Position numbers and translations under genes: made by a program. Of a DNA stretch of 64,000 nucleotides, positions 1 to 14,500 are shown piece after piece (the first letter of the stretch is position 1; each line of letters begins with the position of its first letter). The notes beneath the pieces were generated by a model, which did not search any database, was not told where the DNA came from, and saw nothing but the letters and a program-made list of their open reading frames with translations. This stretch comes from Hevea brasiliensis (taxonomy: Eukaryota > Streptophyta > Magnoliopsida > Malpighiales > Euphorbiaceae): contig NC_079496.1 in the NCBI RefSeq assembly GCF_030052815.1, forward strand, positions 7,633,278-7,697,277. Reading direction: 5' to 3'.

Positions 1-246
1 GAGTGATTTGTATAAGAGAAAAATAATGAGTGCATATAATTTTTTTTTTAGTTTTTAATTTATATAAATATGATTTTCACGATATTATGCAATCCAACCA
101 TATATATAATAGTGGTCATCTAATATCTTAATTAGAGTTTGTTGTGTTGTCACTTAAAAATGTGATGTACAATTCTATAAAGATATCCAATTGTTTAGCT
201 ACTTTATTAGTTTTATATCACATTCATTTCTCATGTCTTTTAAGAA

Positions 247-1419
247 ATATTTCCACTTCTTCTCACTCTTCAATTATTTATTTATTTTTTTACAATTCTC
301 ATGATTAGTGTTCCATTGATCACAATCATACCATGTCAGACCACTTTGAGATGTTCCTAGTCTTATTTTTTTTTTTTTTCAATTTTCAAATATAGCTCTT
401 ATTCCCTTCTCTAATATTAAAAAAAAAATTATATTATGAATCAATAAACTAGACAATTATATTTTTAAGGAGTTAATTCTTTAAAAAAAAGTATTTAATT
501 TTATTTAGTTGAATCACTAAATTACTTTAAAGAAATATTAATGTTTTGCGATAGATACATTTAAATATTAAAGTATATAAATTTTATTATTTTATATACA
601 TTAAATCTATATAAAATAGCCACAAATGAAAAAAAAAATATATCTATCCAAGATGGGTAATTCCACACCTAAGAAAGTAAATCGTGCCATTTTTTTTTTT
701 TTTAATGAAACTAGATTAACAAATGGGCATGTTCAATGCTCAAAGGATCTCATACTGAAAAGAAAAATAATACCCATTAATTTGACTGTTATGGGAAACT
801 AAATAATACCCATTATTATTAGGAGCAAAGAAGCACCGTCAATGACTCTACTGAAATTTAATTAATTTTTTTTTTCTTATCAGTATGAGATCCTTTGTGC
901 ATTGAACATGCCCATTTGTTAATCTAGTTGCCATTTAAAAAAAAAAATAATTCAGGTGTTGATGTTTTTGGATTGGCACGTTTTACTTTGTTAGGTGTGG
1001 GATTACTCATCTTGGATGGATATATTTTGTTTCATTTATGACTTTTTCATATAGATTTAATGTATATTAATAATGAAGTTTTTATACTTTAACATTTAAA
1101 TCTATCTATCACAAAACATTAATATTTCTTTAAAGTAATTTCGTGATTCAACTAAATAAAATTAATTACTTAAAAAAAAGAATTAACTACTTAAAAAAAT
1201 AAATGTCTAGCTTACTGATTCATAACATAATTTTTTTTTTTGTTTTTAATGTTAGAGAAGGGAATTATGAGAGCTATATTTGAAAATTGAAAAGAAAAAA
1301 AGTCAAGATTTGGCTAGGAACATCTCAAAGTGATCGTGGTCAATGGACCACTAATCATTGGAATTGTGAAAAAAAAAAATAAATAAATAAAAATGAGGAG
1401 TGAGAAGAAGTGCAAATAT
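247..1419. repeat. Large imperfect inverted repeat (fold-back element), arms of about 520-550 bp
   Basis: The left arm (about 247-769) reads as the imperfect reverse complement of the right arm (about 866-1419), with a spacer of about 95 bp. Matching landmarks include aacaaatgggcatgttcaat at 719-738 against attgaacatgcccatttgtt at 901-920, and atatttccacttcttctcac on the left against gtgagaagaagtgcaaatat on the right. The arms differ by small indels; for example the left arm lacks a short piece found near 955-975. This is seen directly. A MITE-like fold-back element or a hairpin RNA locus is inference. No coding capacity is visible. Confidence 0.8.
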
Positions 1420-1887
1420 GGGTAATTATTTTCTATCAATGGAATATGATAGTATGACCTAAGAAAGCAACAAATGATGATTCACTGAGTCCTGAAGCTA
1501 TAACGGTGACTAAAATTATTGAGGCATCCTATTAAAGAATATTGAGGCATCCTATTAATGAATACAGAAAACTAAAAATTTTTAAATCTTTAAAATTGAA
1601 AACAATTATATTCAACACTCAAAATTTGTAACAGCGAATTGTAAATTTTTATAGTATTAAAATTATTTTGTTTATTTTTTTATCCATAAAAAAAAGCATT
1701 CATTATAATTTTTTATAATTTTTATTAACAAAATTTAAATTTTACTAAATTAATTTTAAGTTTAGATATAATTACTTTCATCCTTAAAATTTTTTCATTT
1801 CTAACTAAAATTAAAACTTTTAATATTAATAATTATTAAAAGTTAAAATTTTTTCTTTCTAATAAGCTTTTTATTTTTTAATATTCT

Positions 1888-2270
1888 AGGGTTGATGATT
1901 TTGGATTGACATGTTTTACTTTGTTGGGTGTGGAATTGCTCATCTTAGATGGATGGATTTTTTTTATTCATATTTTTTTTTTTGGGTTTTATGTATATTA
2001 AATAATAAATTAAATTTATATACATTTACATTTAAAATATGTTTATCTCAAAACATTAGTCTGCTTTAAAATTATTTAGTGATCCAACTAAAAAAGAAAG
2101 AATTAACTACATAAAAGATATAGCTGTCTAATAGAGTTATGCATAATATAGTTTTTTTTTCTTTTAATATTAGAGAAGGTAATTTATAAGAGTTATATTT
2201 GAAAATTGAAAAAGCAAAAAAAAAAATAAAGATTTCGCTAGGAATATCTCAATGTGGTCTCAATCATAGT
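1888..2270 (+). repeat. Degenerate direct copy of the right arm of the 247-1419 inverted repeat
   Basis: Starting with gttgatgattttggattgac, this stretch follows the same order of blocks as about 955-1330. These are the tttactttgtt block, a gtgtgg...ctcatctt block, a stretch resembling the aaaacatta part, a short run resembling the gaattaactac part, the tattagagaagg block and the gctaggaa.atctcaa block. Similarity is moderate with many indels, so it is an older copy or a partial duplication of one arm. No protein is encoded. Confidence 0.65.
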
Positions 2271-3848
2271 ATGATTATCAATAATGTGTAAAGAGTTTCC
2301 CATTTAAAAAACATCAAATGCAAAAGGGTGTATAAGAATCAAGCCCAAATAACAAATAGGTTAATCCTAACTTTTTAATCAAAGCCCATATGAGCCCAAT
2401 CTCATTTAAAATTGCAATAAATAATATGATATTAGATATAGGTTTAATTTTAACTTTTGAGTGTAAACTAGATATCAAATTAACTAATTAATTAGTTCTA
2501 ATATTTTAGTGATGGTTGAATTAAACTCATATAAGCTTAATCTTGATACTTTATAGACTCTTTTGGGAGCTATTACGGAGAGTTCGAACTCAAATAATTA
2601 TTAATCGTTAGATTAAATTTTTACATATAGATTCATGTATTTTGTATGTACATTTTAATTAGTTTTATATATATCTCAATATAATTATCTAATTTAACGG
2701 TTGTTAAATTCATTCTCATATAAGTTCGAGTTTTATTAAATACACCCTAATAATAATAATTAATAATATCGTATGAAATTGAGTATGCATGGTTTGTTTG
2801 ATATTTAATATTAAGAAAAATATATTTTTGCATATATTAATTAAATTTAATATATTTTTATTATAAAATTTAATATATTTTTATTATAAAATTTTTGAAA
2901 TAATTAATATTTTTCAAATAATTTTTTAAATTATTTTAATAATATTTATAATAATACATATTTTTTTTAAATTAACCTCAATCCAAACTGGGAAAAAAAA
3001 ATCTCAACCCAAACGAGTCATAGAAAGTTGAGGCACTGTATTTCACTTATTCTTCATTCTCTTCATTTGATGATGCCATACCCATATTGGATGGACTGCG
3101 TTTTTTTTAATAAAGTGAATAATTTAAAATTTTAATCATAAATCCCTAAAGTTAAATAATTCTTGATCTTATTAAATATAAAAATAAATTAAAATTAATT
3201 AATTATATTTATATATTCATATAAGACATCTTCTTCAAATAATAATTGACTATAATTAAAACTTGACTGGAAATATCAATTTTAAATAATTAAATTTTTC
3301 ATTTTTTAATTTTACAAGGATAATTATTAAATAAATTTTTTATTTCTTATCTCATACTTAATGTTGATGAATTAAGGAAAATTTTAAAAACCCTAAATCA
3401 CTTTCATTAAATTAGAACTCATAGTTTCAATGAAACCGGTTGATTATTGATGGGTTAGAGGAGCATTGTAAGGAAAACCTCCACCATATTTCACATTGCA
3501 CATTTAAATTCTTTTATTAACCTCCTATTAAATATTATTAACTATTATATCATTAATTATTTTTTATCCCTTAACAACTACTCTTTTAAAATTTATTAGA
3601 GTAATACTTAACCTTTAATTTTTTTTAATCTTTTATTAAACACTTCTTTATAATTAAGTGTTTCATTGCTTGCTCACAATTTCAATTTTTGTGGCTTAAG
3701 TTACTCTCATTGTACTCTTTCTCTACTGTAAGAAATGCTTTCTCTACTTGTCTAAGAAACCATTTTCAGGAATTAAAATGTGTATTATATATAAATGTTT
3801 ATTTTAATTTTAGCTTTATAACCATTTTTCTCTTTTTTTTTTAAACTT

Positions 3849-4210
3849 AGGGGTGGCAATAGGACGAACATTTAAGGTTATATAATCTGAATTGAACTTT
3901 AATATGATGTGTTTGATTAATATATAATTGAATTTGATAAGTGTTTAGATTTGAAGAATAATACTCTTATCGGATTTGGGTTTTAATATTAGGTATTCAT
4001 TACCCAAACTCGTAATTAATTCAATATAAAAACATATGTTTTATAGTAATATTTATATTTTCTATTTTAAATAAATAAAATTTAAATTATTGAATTTTAA
4101 AATATAAATTGTTAATAAAATTTTTTTATGTAAATTATTAATTAAAATATATAAAATTAAATAGATTGATTGATATATTTTTCAAATAATAACAATTAAG
4201 TTTAAGATGA
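3849..4210 (+). repeat. Dispersed AT-rich repeat, copy 1 of 3 in the window
   Basis: It begins with ggggtggcaatagg, a common opening of plant dispersed repeats. It contains a block ending aaaatatataaaattaaa near 4146-4163. The same ordered blocks, in the same orientation, recur at about 36190-36600 and 46815-47230, including a ttttaaaatataaatt block. The family is not identified and no coding capacity is seen. Confidence 0.6.
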
Positions 4211-5249
4211 TTCTACCTTACTCTCCATATGAATATATTTTCATCTTTGATATTGTAATAAGTATTAAGACACAACTTATTAAATATACGAAAATGTTTA
4301 AATTATTCGATAATATAATAAAAATTGTTTATTAGTTAAATTATTTTATAAAAATGAGAGAAAAAATTTATTAAAATTTAATTTAATAATATTAAAATTA
4401 TCTTTACAATAATAAATATTAATTAAATGTACAAAATATTATTTCCTAACATTATCATAATTCATATCCAAATTTGAAAACTTAATCTTTAAGAATTTGT
4501 AAAGCACTAAAAATATATGATAGTATTCAATAGAATTAATAAAAATGACCCATCAAAAAAGCAAAAATGAAATCACCTATTCTTATTATCTAGAATTTAA
4601 TTTCACTAAAAAAATATTTTAAAAAATTTATTTTTTGGTCTCAATATATAAAAACTAATTAAAACCAGCTTTTACTATAAGTGTTTTGAAAAATATATAC
4701 AATAAATAAAATAAAATAATAGTCCCTTTTAATTGCAAACGTTTGCCTTGACTATCCCTACCAGTAATCCCACATTTCTCAGTGGAGCTCTCAACAGTAA
4801 CGTTGAACATTTTGAGGTCCACTCTCAATGGTAATGTTGAACATTTTGAGGTTATTTTGATTATTTCATACAGATAAAATCTCTGAATGTAGATCTGATC
4901 AGCCTGTCAATTTGTATAATTTTTATTATTAAAATGAACGATCCAAAATTAAATTGTGTAGACTTTAGTTTTATTTTTTATATGATTTGATTTGAGATAA
5001 TTTAACTGTTAATTTTTTTTTAATTTTAAAAAAATTTGAACCAATCAAAACAATTCCAATCCAATTTAATAACAACAAAAAAACAATTTATTTTTAATTG
5101 AAATTCATAAAATTCTAATTCAATCACAATTCAAGTTCAATCGAGCCGATACAATGTTTTTCTGTTACGGTTCTCACGTTTCACGCAGTTTTAAATTCCC
5201 TAAAGTGCCCTTGTTATTTTCTTTATTTACCATCTGCTTGGATAATTCA

Positions 5250-5577
5250 ACAATAACGTCGCTCTACGCCACTGGCAAAGAAACACAAACAAAATTTTCA
5301 CTTCCCAGTTGGTATCCAAAGTCTCTTTCTCTCTCAACAACCACTTTCTCTGAACCTTTTGGTCTTTTGGCTTCTCTGCAGCTTTACTTTGTTGAGCTTT
5401 CATTTACGGAGAGCCAAAATTGCCTTCATTTGTCCAATTCAGAGTCTTTTTTTATAGATCTTTAGAAAACTCTTTTTTTTTTTTTTCCCGTTTCTGTTTC
5501 CTTTTTGGGTTCCCATTTGATGAGTGATTGATCTCGTTTTAGAGGAGACTAAAGATCGTTTTGGTTTTTTGGCAACA
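5250..5577 (+). promoter_or_regulatory. Probable 5' leader of the CIP7-like gene
   Basis: The sequence before the start codon is pyrimidine-rich (ctctttctctctcaac near 5321, long T runs near 5476), typical of plant 5' untranslated leaders. A 103-codon open frame at 5154-5465 overlaps it but shows no protein-like composition. No firm TATA box was assigned. Confidence 0.4.
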
Positions 5578-8500
5578 ATGAAGTCTTCAAGTCGGCTTGA
5601 CTCGGCTGTTTTTCAACTCACTCCAACTCGGACAAGGTATCGTTTCTCTCTTTTGATTAACTTGCTGACATGTGCAGCTGATTATGCACATAAATCCACT
5701 ATTGTTTAGTTTCCTTTTAGTAAATTTGTTGCCTTTTTTTATATAAAAAATGAATCACTTATTGTTTGGGTCCTAAAGGAGCAATCTTTTTTGTTCTGAT
5801 TAATTAGTGATTTCTATTATTAGAACCTTCTTGTTTTTTAAACGATCTGAATTTGTGGTCAGCAGGTACCTTTTTTTTTTTGAATTGGATATTGTTACGT
5901 TCTACTTGTTTTTTCATTTCATTTCTGTGTTATGTTTATATATCTTGTTATTAACAACATTGTTTTGATGAACTTGAATTTGATTCACACTTGAAAATTG
6001 TAGTGTCACCAAGGTGAAGTTTTAGTAGTTTACTTCTAATATATTTTTAAAATTTGTTATTTTTAATTTTCTTGTTGATTTGTGAGTGGAATTTGCATCT
6101 GTAGAGTTTAATGCATTGGTAGTGAGGTTATTGATTAAAATATCATTAGCTATAGAATCTACCAAGATAATACATTTTTGGGTTTGCCATTTTTTTTGTC
6201 AGGTGTGATTTGGTTCTCTCCGCAAATGGAAAGACGGAGAAAATAGCTTCCGGTTTGGTTAATCCATTTCTTGCCCACTTGAAGACTGTGCGAGATCAAA
6301 TGGGCAAGGGGGGTTACTCAATTATTCTTGAGCCAGAGCTTGGAACTGATGCAACATGGTTCACAAGAGGAACAGTTGAAAGGTTGGCCTTGCTATTTAC
6401 TGCTCCTCTCACATTCTGTCTTTTGTTTGTTGTTGTTGTTGGCGGTGTCCATCAGCATTTTGTTTTTCTTGGTTTTGATTTAGCCAATATGGGAATCCAT
6501 TGACCCATGTTAAAATTCCCTACATTTTTCATATTCCCATTCTAGGTTTATGAAGATTCTGTGGACTAGCTAATAAAATTCTTTATTGTGGATTCACAAT
6601 TTGAAAAAGGGCAACAGCACTTGAACTTCAACATACTGGTTGCAATGATAGTTTATTAGGAGGATAGAGTTTTTAATTTGTTCAGTTTAACAGTTTTTAT
6701 GTCATGACTTTTGAGTTTGGCCTTCATATTCACCTTCTTAAGTATAATTAATGAACACAATTATGTAATATTCCAACCCTAATGATGCAATGATGCAGAC
6801 TAGTATGCTTTGGACTTACAGGTTTGTTCGTTTTGTGAGCACTCCAGAGGTCTTGGAACGCGTGTATGCCTTGGAATCTGAGATCTTGCAGATTGAAGAG
6901 GCAATTGCGGTTCAAAGTAACAATGAAATAGGGTTGGCCATGGTATGATAAATCCTTGAGAAACTTATGATCTGTAAATCAGATCCTATATTTTGATTTC
7001 AGTCATTTTTTGTTGCACAGGTCAAAGATCATCAAACAAAATCTGTGGAACACATTGAAGGTACTGTTGAAGAAGACATCTTCCTTACCGTTTTTAGTTT
7101 TATGAACTTCATGTTAACTTTAATCTATTTGGAATGGTTATACATTTTATGCTTGCTGTTCACCCTCAGATACTGTCAATTGATTTTTCTTCTTTTTCTT
7201 CCTTCTCTTTCTAGTGGGAGGAGGATATGTGTTATCTGGTTTTATACATACTCTTTTAGATTTTCCATCATGTGTTATAGTTGTATTAGCAAAGTTTTTT
7301 AATTTGAGATGTTATATTTTATTAAGCTTTTATTATAAGAACTAGATTCTGAAGAATATAAATCTCCAGATTTGGTCATGTTTCTATTGGTTTTGGAATA
7401 ACACTCAATGGTTTTTGACAGGTGGCAGGCCTCTGCTGGATTCTAATGAGGAGAAAGCCATTGTCCTTTACAAGGTGGGTGCACACCGAATAATTCTCAT
7501 TGTATGCTGAACCATCAAATTTCTTTGATTTGATCTCGTTGCATCTGGCAGCCTGGTGCACACCTACCTGAAGCAAATGGATCAACAGCACAGGAGGGAA
7601 ATTCAAAGTATGTACCATGTGTTACATGACTTTTACATTTATGAAGAGCTAATCAATTTATACAGTCTGGTGATTACTCCAAAAATTCACAAGCTTCGTG
7701 GTCATAGATACAGTGGTTATAATTTAGCAGATTCACAAGCTTCATTATTGTTTTTATTGCACATAATAAATGGGAAAATTTCTTTATCATGGGTAATGAC
7801 CAAATATTGTGTGGCGGCAATGGCTGTTACCAGTACAATAATTGCGCCATTACACATAGACAAAGCATCTTTCTTTTGGCTGGCCATTACCAGTATAATT
7901 CATAAGTTATTTTCAGTTTGGTATTTTTATACTTCCCAGCCACCATTTTAATGCTGTAGCCTTATTCAACTTGAATCTTTTACAATTATTACTAAATAAA
8001 ATTTTAGTTCGATATTACTTTGTAACAAGGCAAAAATCAAGTCAAGAGGATTGCGTTTAGCACTTTCTACACTTTCTTTGAAATAGGTGACTTCATCATA
8101 ATTCATAAGTTAGTTTCAGTTCCTAATTTTAGTCAACTCCTTGAATATTTGTTCACTTAATGCATTTTTCAATTTAAAATAAATAAAGCCATTATGTTAT
8201 GGCCATAATGGCCATGTTTTTATAATACATGTGACTGCATCTGCCATCTGAATCTATGTTCATGGTTGTCATAAGCAGCAAGATTTATGAGAATGAAATC
8301 AACAATTTTGTATAACTGTTCAGTATTTAAAATACACACGCCTTGATGCAATGCTGCATTTTGATTTCCTAGAAGTTCATAATTAAAGCAGGGATACAAT
8401 CAGTTGGCCAAGGGCTGTTGTTATACTGAATCCATTTTCATTCTCAGATATTTCTGCAGAAAGATCATTGCATGTCCCTTTTTTTTTTTGGTAGGAGTTG

Positions 8501-11500
8501 CAACATATTACAAAGCCAACCCCAGTTAGTAATCTTATTATATCTATCTCTTCTGTAGTATCGTGGTTTTTGACACGCAATTGTGATGGGCAAATCAGAT
8601 TGCATGGATAATTTACTTTTTATGTTTCTTCTAACCTCTATATTAACTTCTCTTTAATTGCCATACATATTTTAAAATGACTAAAAAGTTTGTTGCTAAG
8701 GAGTAATTTACTTGCACTCTTGAAATTATGTTCATTGTCAAATCTGAATATAAACATGTATGTATCATAATGACTGCCTAGTGTGATTTTCTTGTTGAAT
8801 TTTTAGATTTTATTATTGATTACATCATCAAAATGTGTTTGGTTTGTATCATTAGAGTTCAGCTTATGAAAGTTCTGGAGACACGCAAAACTGTGCTGCA
8901 GAAAGAGCAAGGCATGGCCTTTGCCCGCGCTGTAGCTGCTGGTTTTGATGTTGATCACATGGCATCTTTGATGTCATTTGCAGAAAGTTTTGGAGCCTCA
9001 CGCTTAATGTAAGCATCACCTTTTTTTGGACTGATCATTTTTATCTTTATGAAATCAAGATATTATCTTTTCCATCAATTGATTTTTAGCAAAATTTATA
9101 CTTCCTGGAGAATCATCCCTAAAGTGGTTTTCTTTTTATCAACAGGGAGGCATGTGTGAGATTTTTGGACTTGTGGAAAAGAAAGCATGAAAACGGCCAA
9201 TGGGTTGAAATTGAAGCAGCTGATGTAATGTCTTGCCAGTCAGACTTCTCTGCCATGAATGCATCTGGCATTGTTCTTTCTAGTGCGATCAACAAGCAGT
9301 GGCCTGAAACTTCAGATGGTAATGGGAAAGTGGGTGTTGACTCAGGTACATGTATAAGCTTATAATATAACAATCTCTCAAAAGATTTTACTGTGGGAAC
9401 TTGTTTTGAAAATTCAAGACAGATGCCCCATTCCAGCCTTTTTTTGTTATTTGATTAGCCCTTGTATTTTCAAAATGGCCATATGCTCTTTTTTCCACCA
9501 CTTCCCGTATTAACTTGTTTCTGTTCATATTTGTGTATTCATATGGTAAATTTCTAGTGTTATAGCGGAAAAGAAGTCATCAATATTTTTGTATTCTATG
9601 TTTTCAATGTCTTGTATACAAGTCTGATGTAAATTCATTGTGATAGAACAAAACTCTGAAATTATTAATACTCATTTAAGCAACAAATATGAGGTATGGA
9701 AGAGCCTGAGAATGAGATAAGACCTTAACTCGTTCTATCACATAATACAAACAAGTAAAGTCTAAGAACTGATGGATTGGCTAATAACTATAGTGGTTCA
9801 TGGATTTGTCAGTTTCCCTGATATTCAGAAGAATCCACTCTTCAGTTTAATCTGCATAAAATTGCAAAATATGCCCTAGGTTTTTGCTGCATCAGCATTC
9901 AAAAATGATACCTTTTGTCTTACCTCCCTAATCTTTTTGTTAGATTCATCAACATGCAAATGTAGAATCTGTCTTTTTCAAGTGAAACAATAGCGAAATT
10001 TTTTGCTGCTGGATGCTGAATCATCAATTCGGTGACTCTCATTTCTTCTTGTAAATAATTTCTTCTCAGAAATGCTCTCTTCTTCTTGTAAATAATTACT
10101 TCTCAGAAATGCTCTCTTTGTACAATGTAACACATGGCAAAAAACAAATTGGATTGTACCACAAGTCTAAAAGTCTTAACTTTTTCTAACTTGCGCACAT
10201 GTAATAGTTTAAGAGTCACAGAAGTTTGAATACTTTGTTTAGAGGTATTTTCTGAAATAATTCATGTTATTATTATATTTGTAGCATCACATTCCATTAG
10301 TACTTTCTCTTTTCCTGCTTCAAAAATCAATAAAAATTACTTTTTCTATTTTTGCACCAGATGAAAAGCCTCAAATGGATCAACAGTCATCTCCAAGCCA
10401 GCAAGAATATTTTCAAGGCCAGTTTCCACATCCCATGTTCCCTTCTTGGCCTATTCATTCTCCACCTGGCACATTGCCCATCTTTCAGGGATATCCTATG
10501 CAAGGGATTCCTTACTATCAGAATTATCCAGGAAATAGCCCATTTTTTCAGCCACCGTATCCGTCGGGGGAAGATACTAGACTTAATACTGGCCAAAGAA
10601 AAGGACAAAGAAGGCATTCAATGGATAGTGGGAATGGCAACACTGACACTGAAACTGAGGAGGTGGATACAGAATCAGGGAAAAAGTCTAGTCGATCAAG
10701 TAAAAAGCAATCCAGTAAGGTTGTTATTCGGAACATTAACTATATCACTTCAAAGAGGCAGGAATCATCTGGTAGTGAATCACAATCAGCTTCTGGTTCT
10801 GAAAGTGATGAGGAAGAGGGAGATTTGTCTGTTACTACAAGTAGCAAGCATAAGAGCTCTCTGAGATCCTCAAAAAGGAAAGGAATCCATTCCAAATCTC
10901 TAGATGAGTTAGATTCATCAAACATGGAAGGAACAATTCATGGGAATGAGACAGATGGTGGACACTGGCAGGCATTTCAAAGTTATTTACTAAAAGGTGC
11001 AGATGAAGATGAACATGCTGTGGATAAAGGTATGTTTGTGATGGAAAAGGAGGTTCGAGTCAGAAGAAGAGAAAATGCAGCAGGTCATGATCCTTTAGTT
11101 TATGATGGACGAGATGTAGGTTACAATCAAGAAGGGAATATGACAGATATGCAGAGAATTAGTGGAAACTTGGCCCGCATGACTAAGGCCTCAAATGATG
11201 AATCATTGATATCCAGAAGAATGGGTCAATCTAATGAGGGTGGAAGCTTCATGGATGGTCAAATGGATATACAACCTGCAGAGATAGATGCAAGGAAAAG
11301 TAGATATAGGAGGTCAACAAATGATGATTTTATAATAAACAGACCAGAAAAGCATCCTGGTTATATGAGTTCAACAGATCCATTTGCTGTAAATGGATTT
11401 GTGCATCCAAACAAAGACTTGGACAGTTCATCACATTATATGGATGATGATTCTTATGTGGTTTCGTTGAGGTCAGTCTCAGTAGATCAAGTTGGAACTG

Positions 11501-14500
11501 ATGGAAGGCATGCAATTGACATGGACTCTGAGTTGCCATCATCTCAAGTGGAAAACTTATCTAACAGGGCAGGAAGCCAAGTCAAATATGAGCCAGATGA
11601 TTTAAGTTTGTTGCCTGAGCGTGGGACAGAAAAGGGGACAGTTGGTTATGACCCTGCTTTAGATTATGATATGCAGGTTCATGCTGAAAATTATGCTCAA
11701 TTGGATAAGAAAAATGAGGAGGTGGTGACTGGCATCAGGAAAGGCACTAAAAAGGTGGACATGGACCGGAAATCAAAACTTATTCCAGATACTTCAGATA
11801 AGAAGAAGACAGTGGGACCAATAAGGAAAGGGAAACCTTCAAAGTTGAGTCCTTTGGATGAAGCCAAGGCACGTGCTGAGAGGCTCAGAACCTTCAAAGC
11901 TGATCTCCAGAAAATGAAGAAAGAGAAGGTACATTTTCTACCCTTTAATGAGCACTTACCTCCAAATTGAAAAGTCAAACACTTGCAGCAAAGTGGCTGT
12001 TGAGCCTGGCTACAAAATATTGATCCACTTTGTGTTGCTCTTTTTTTTAAAACACTTTGTTTTACCAGATGGATGGTTTAAAATTGTAATATCTTGGAAT
12101 AGCATTTGTTTAATCCTCTTTTTTTCATTCCCCCGTTTTTTTTTTTCTTTCTTTCTTTTTTTTTTTAAATTTTTTTACAGGAAGAGGAGGAGATAAAACG
12201 TCTAGAAGCTTTGAAATTAGAGAGGCAAAAGAGAATTGCTGCTAGAGGCAGCTCCATTCCTACGCAGCCTTCTTCACAACAAGCCAGAAAACAATTGCCA
12301 GCAAAACTTTCCCCTAGCTCTTACAAAGGATCAAAGTTTAGTGATTCCGAGCCTGGATCTGTATCACCTCTACAAAAGTTCCCGATCAGAACTGTCTCTG
12401 CAGGATCAACTGATTCTCTTAAAGGTTCTAAATCCAATAAATTAAGTACCAGAGGTAACTCTGCAGGAAATAGGTTAAGCCAGTCGGTGTCATCATTGCC
12501 TGAACCAAAGAAAGAGAATGGTAGTGTAACGCCTGATGCAAAGGCATCCATGGCCCGAATTAGAAGATTATCAGAACCTAAAATTAGTAGCGGCCATCAT
12601 GTTTCTTTGGTTAAGCCACGAATCACTGAACCAGTATCAAAGCCTAAAGTGTCAAATGGACCTGAGAGCAAGAAAATATCTGCAATCATGAACCATGATA
12701 AAAACAAGACTGCATCTCTCCCAGAACTGAAGATTAGAACCACAACACGACGTGAAGTTCCTCTAGCCAAATCATCTGTGAAAGAAATGCCCCAGAAGGT
12801 GAACGGAAGCAAGTCTAGTACTACTTCTGGAGGTGCTGAACTGAAAAGGAATAGTGATATAAGGTCACATCATAGTGATGGAGATGACAATTCAATAATT
12901 GAAAAGTCTGTTGTGATGCTAGAATGTGAAAAGCCATCCATTCCTGCCATGCACACATCAGAAGAAAGGATAGGCTCTGAAACAGGGTACTCTAGCAACT
13001 ATAAAATTGTAGAGAAAGCTGAGACTATGTCAAACTATGCAGCTATCCGAGCACCAGTTTCACCACTTAACTTGGATGGGGCTGATATTGAACCTGGCAA
13101 ACACCGATTAGAAGTGCTACCCAGTGCAATTGAGGTAGGTCAGTAAGAACTCAAAAATGGGCATCGCCTCAATATGTTTATTCAAAAGGTTAAAATGTGC
13201 TTTACACCTAAATTCTTCACATTTAATATTTACGCATCTTGCAATTTTATGCCACTGTATACACCTAACCATTTTGAAGTATGATATAGAATATAGTAGT
13301 AACTAGTAACACAGAATCTTGGAAGAATTTGAACTGTTAATATCTGATGATTGAAATCTCGTATGTTATCATTTTAGGGTGCATTTGGTATGGGCCGAAT
13401 GGAATGAAGGTTAACAAGTATAAGAGTAACAGTTAATGGTGTAATTTACAAGCACATCAATTAATACTAAGCCATGTTTGGTGTTACCTCTGAAAAAAGA
13501 GTTTAACAGTTAAGCTTGTATAGTTAAATGTGTTTATATACCTATATGAATGAATGATATAAATTAAATTTGTATGTTCATTGAAGTATATATTGATAAC
13601 AATATTTTTTATCGTATAATAATTATTTATAAAATATTAAAAAAAAATTTAATATTAACAAAAATGTTTTTTTTTTTATTATAGACCTATATATTAGCAA
13701 AAATATTTTTTATTATAATAATTACTTATAATAATATGTTTGTTAAAATAATAATATTCCCATGGGATTAACAAAGTTGTGTGCAAGTGGGATGAATGGT
13801 TAATAGGGTTAACAATTAATCTTGGTATACCAAACAAGACTAATGAGGGGTAACACATTATAGGAGGAACTTTTAACCCCCATTACCCTCAAAACAAACG
13901 CACCCTTATTTGTGAATCATAGCACCTATTATAGTCAGTTGATAGCCTCTTGTGTCTCAATGGATTTTATGAATGCTTGAATTAACCAGAATCCTTTCTT
14001 AGTTCCGAGTCCTAAATGTAATTATTGTGGTCATAGTCACGCAATTAGTTGGTGATCCCTTGTTGTGATCATTTGTCTTGTGTAGATAAGAGATTAGAAT
14101 TTCTTTGAATTGAACTTATTTCAAATGTCCAGAATTCTGGATCTGCAGAAACCATTAGACCTATTCTCTTTGGCAGTGGTGGAAACTTGCCTAATGATTC
14201 GATGTTTTTGTGTGAAATTTCGTGCTGTCAGACCACGACTGAAAATGCAGGTAATGTTGAGAAGGAATTGCCAAAGCATTCAAGTGTTACCCTTGCTGAA
14301 AAACCATACCAAGCTCCTTTTGTTCGGGTCTCTTCTCTGGAAGATCCATGTACTGGGAATTCAGAGTATGGTAAAGCACCTCCAACAAGCTTACAGAGAA
14401 CAACATACGCAGAGGCTCTCAAAGTTCATGTATCTGATCCTAAAAGCTTGAAATTAGAAAAGATCCCTGAAGGATTAGATAAGCCTCAGATGAAGGAAAC

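Larger units (their letters stand above)
1..5250. other. AT-rich, gene-free spacer upstream of the CIP7-like gene
   Basis: No open frame here has a recognisable protein. The stretch is strongly AT-rich with many homopolymer runs. It contains the inverted repeat at 247-1419, a related degenerate copy near 1888-2270, a short direct duplication near 1518-1562 (unit attgaggcatcctattaa), one copy of a dispersed repeat at about 3849-4210, and a short tandem duplication near 4792-4852. The promoter of the downstream gene should lie in the last several hundred bases. Confidence 0.7.

Noticed and set aside
5154..5465. 103-codon plus-strand open frame before the CIP7-like gene
   Set aside because: It overlaps the pyrimidine-rich leader, has a composition driven by CT runs and resembles no known protein.
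14110..14451. 113-codon frame overlapping CIP7-like exon 11
   Set aside because: It is in the wrong phase; the correct frame (14133-14640) joins both neighbouring exons and matches the family.
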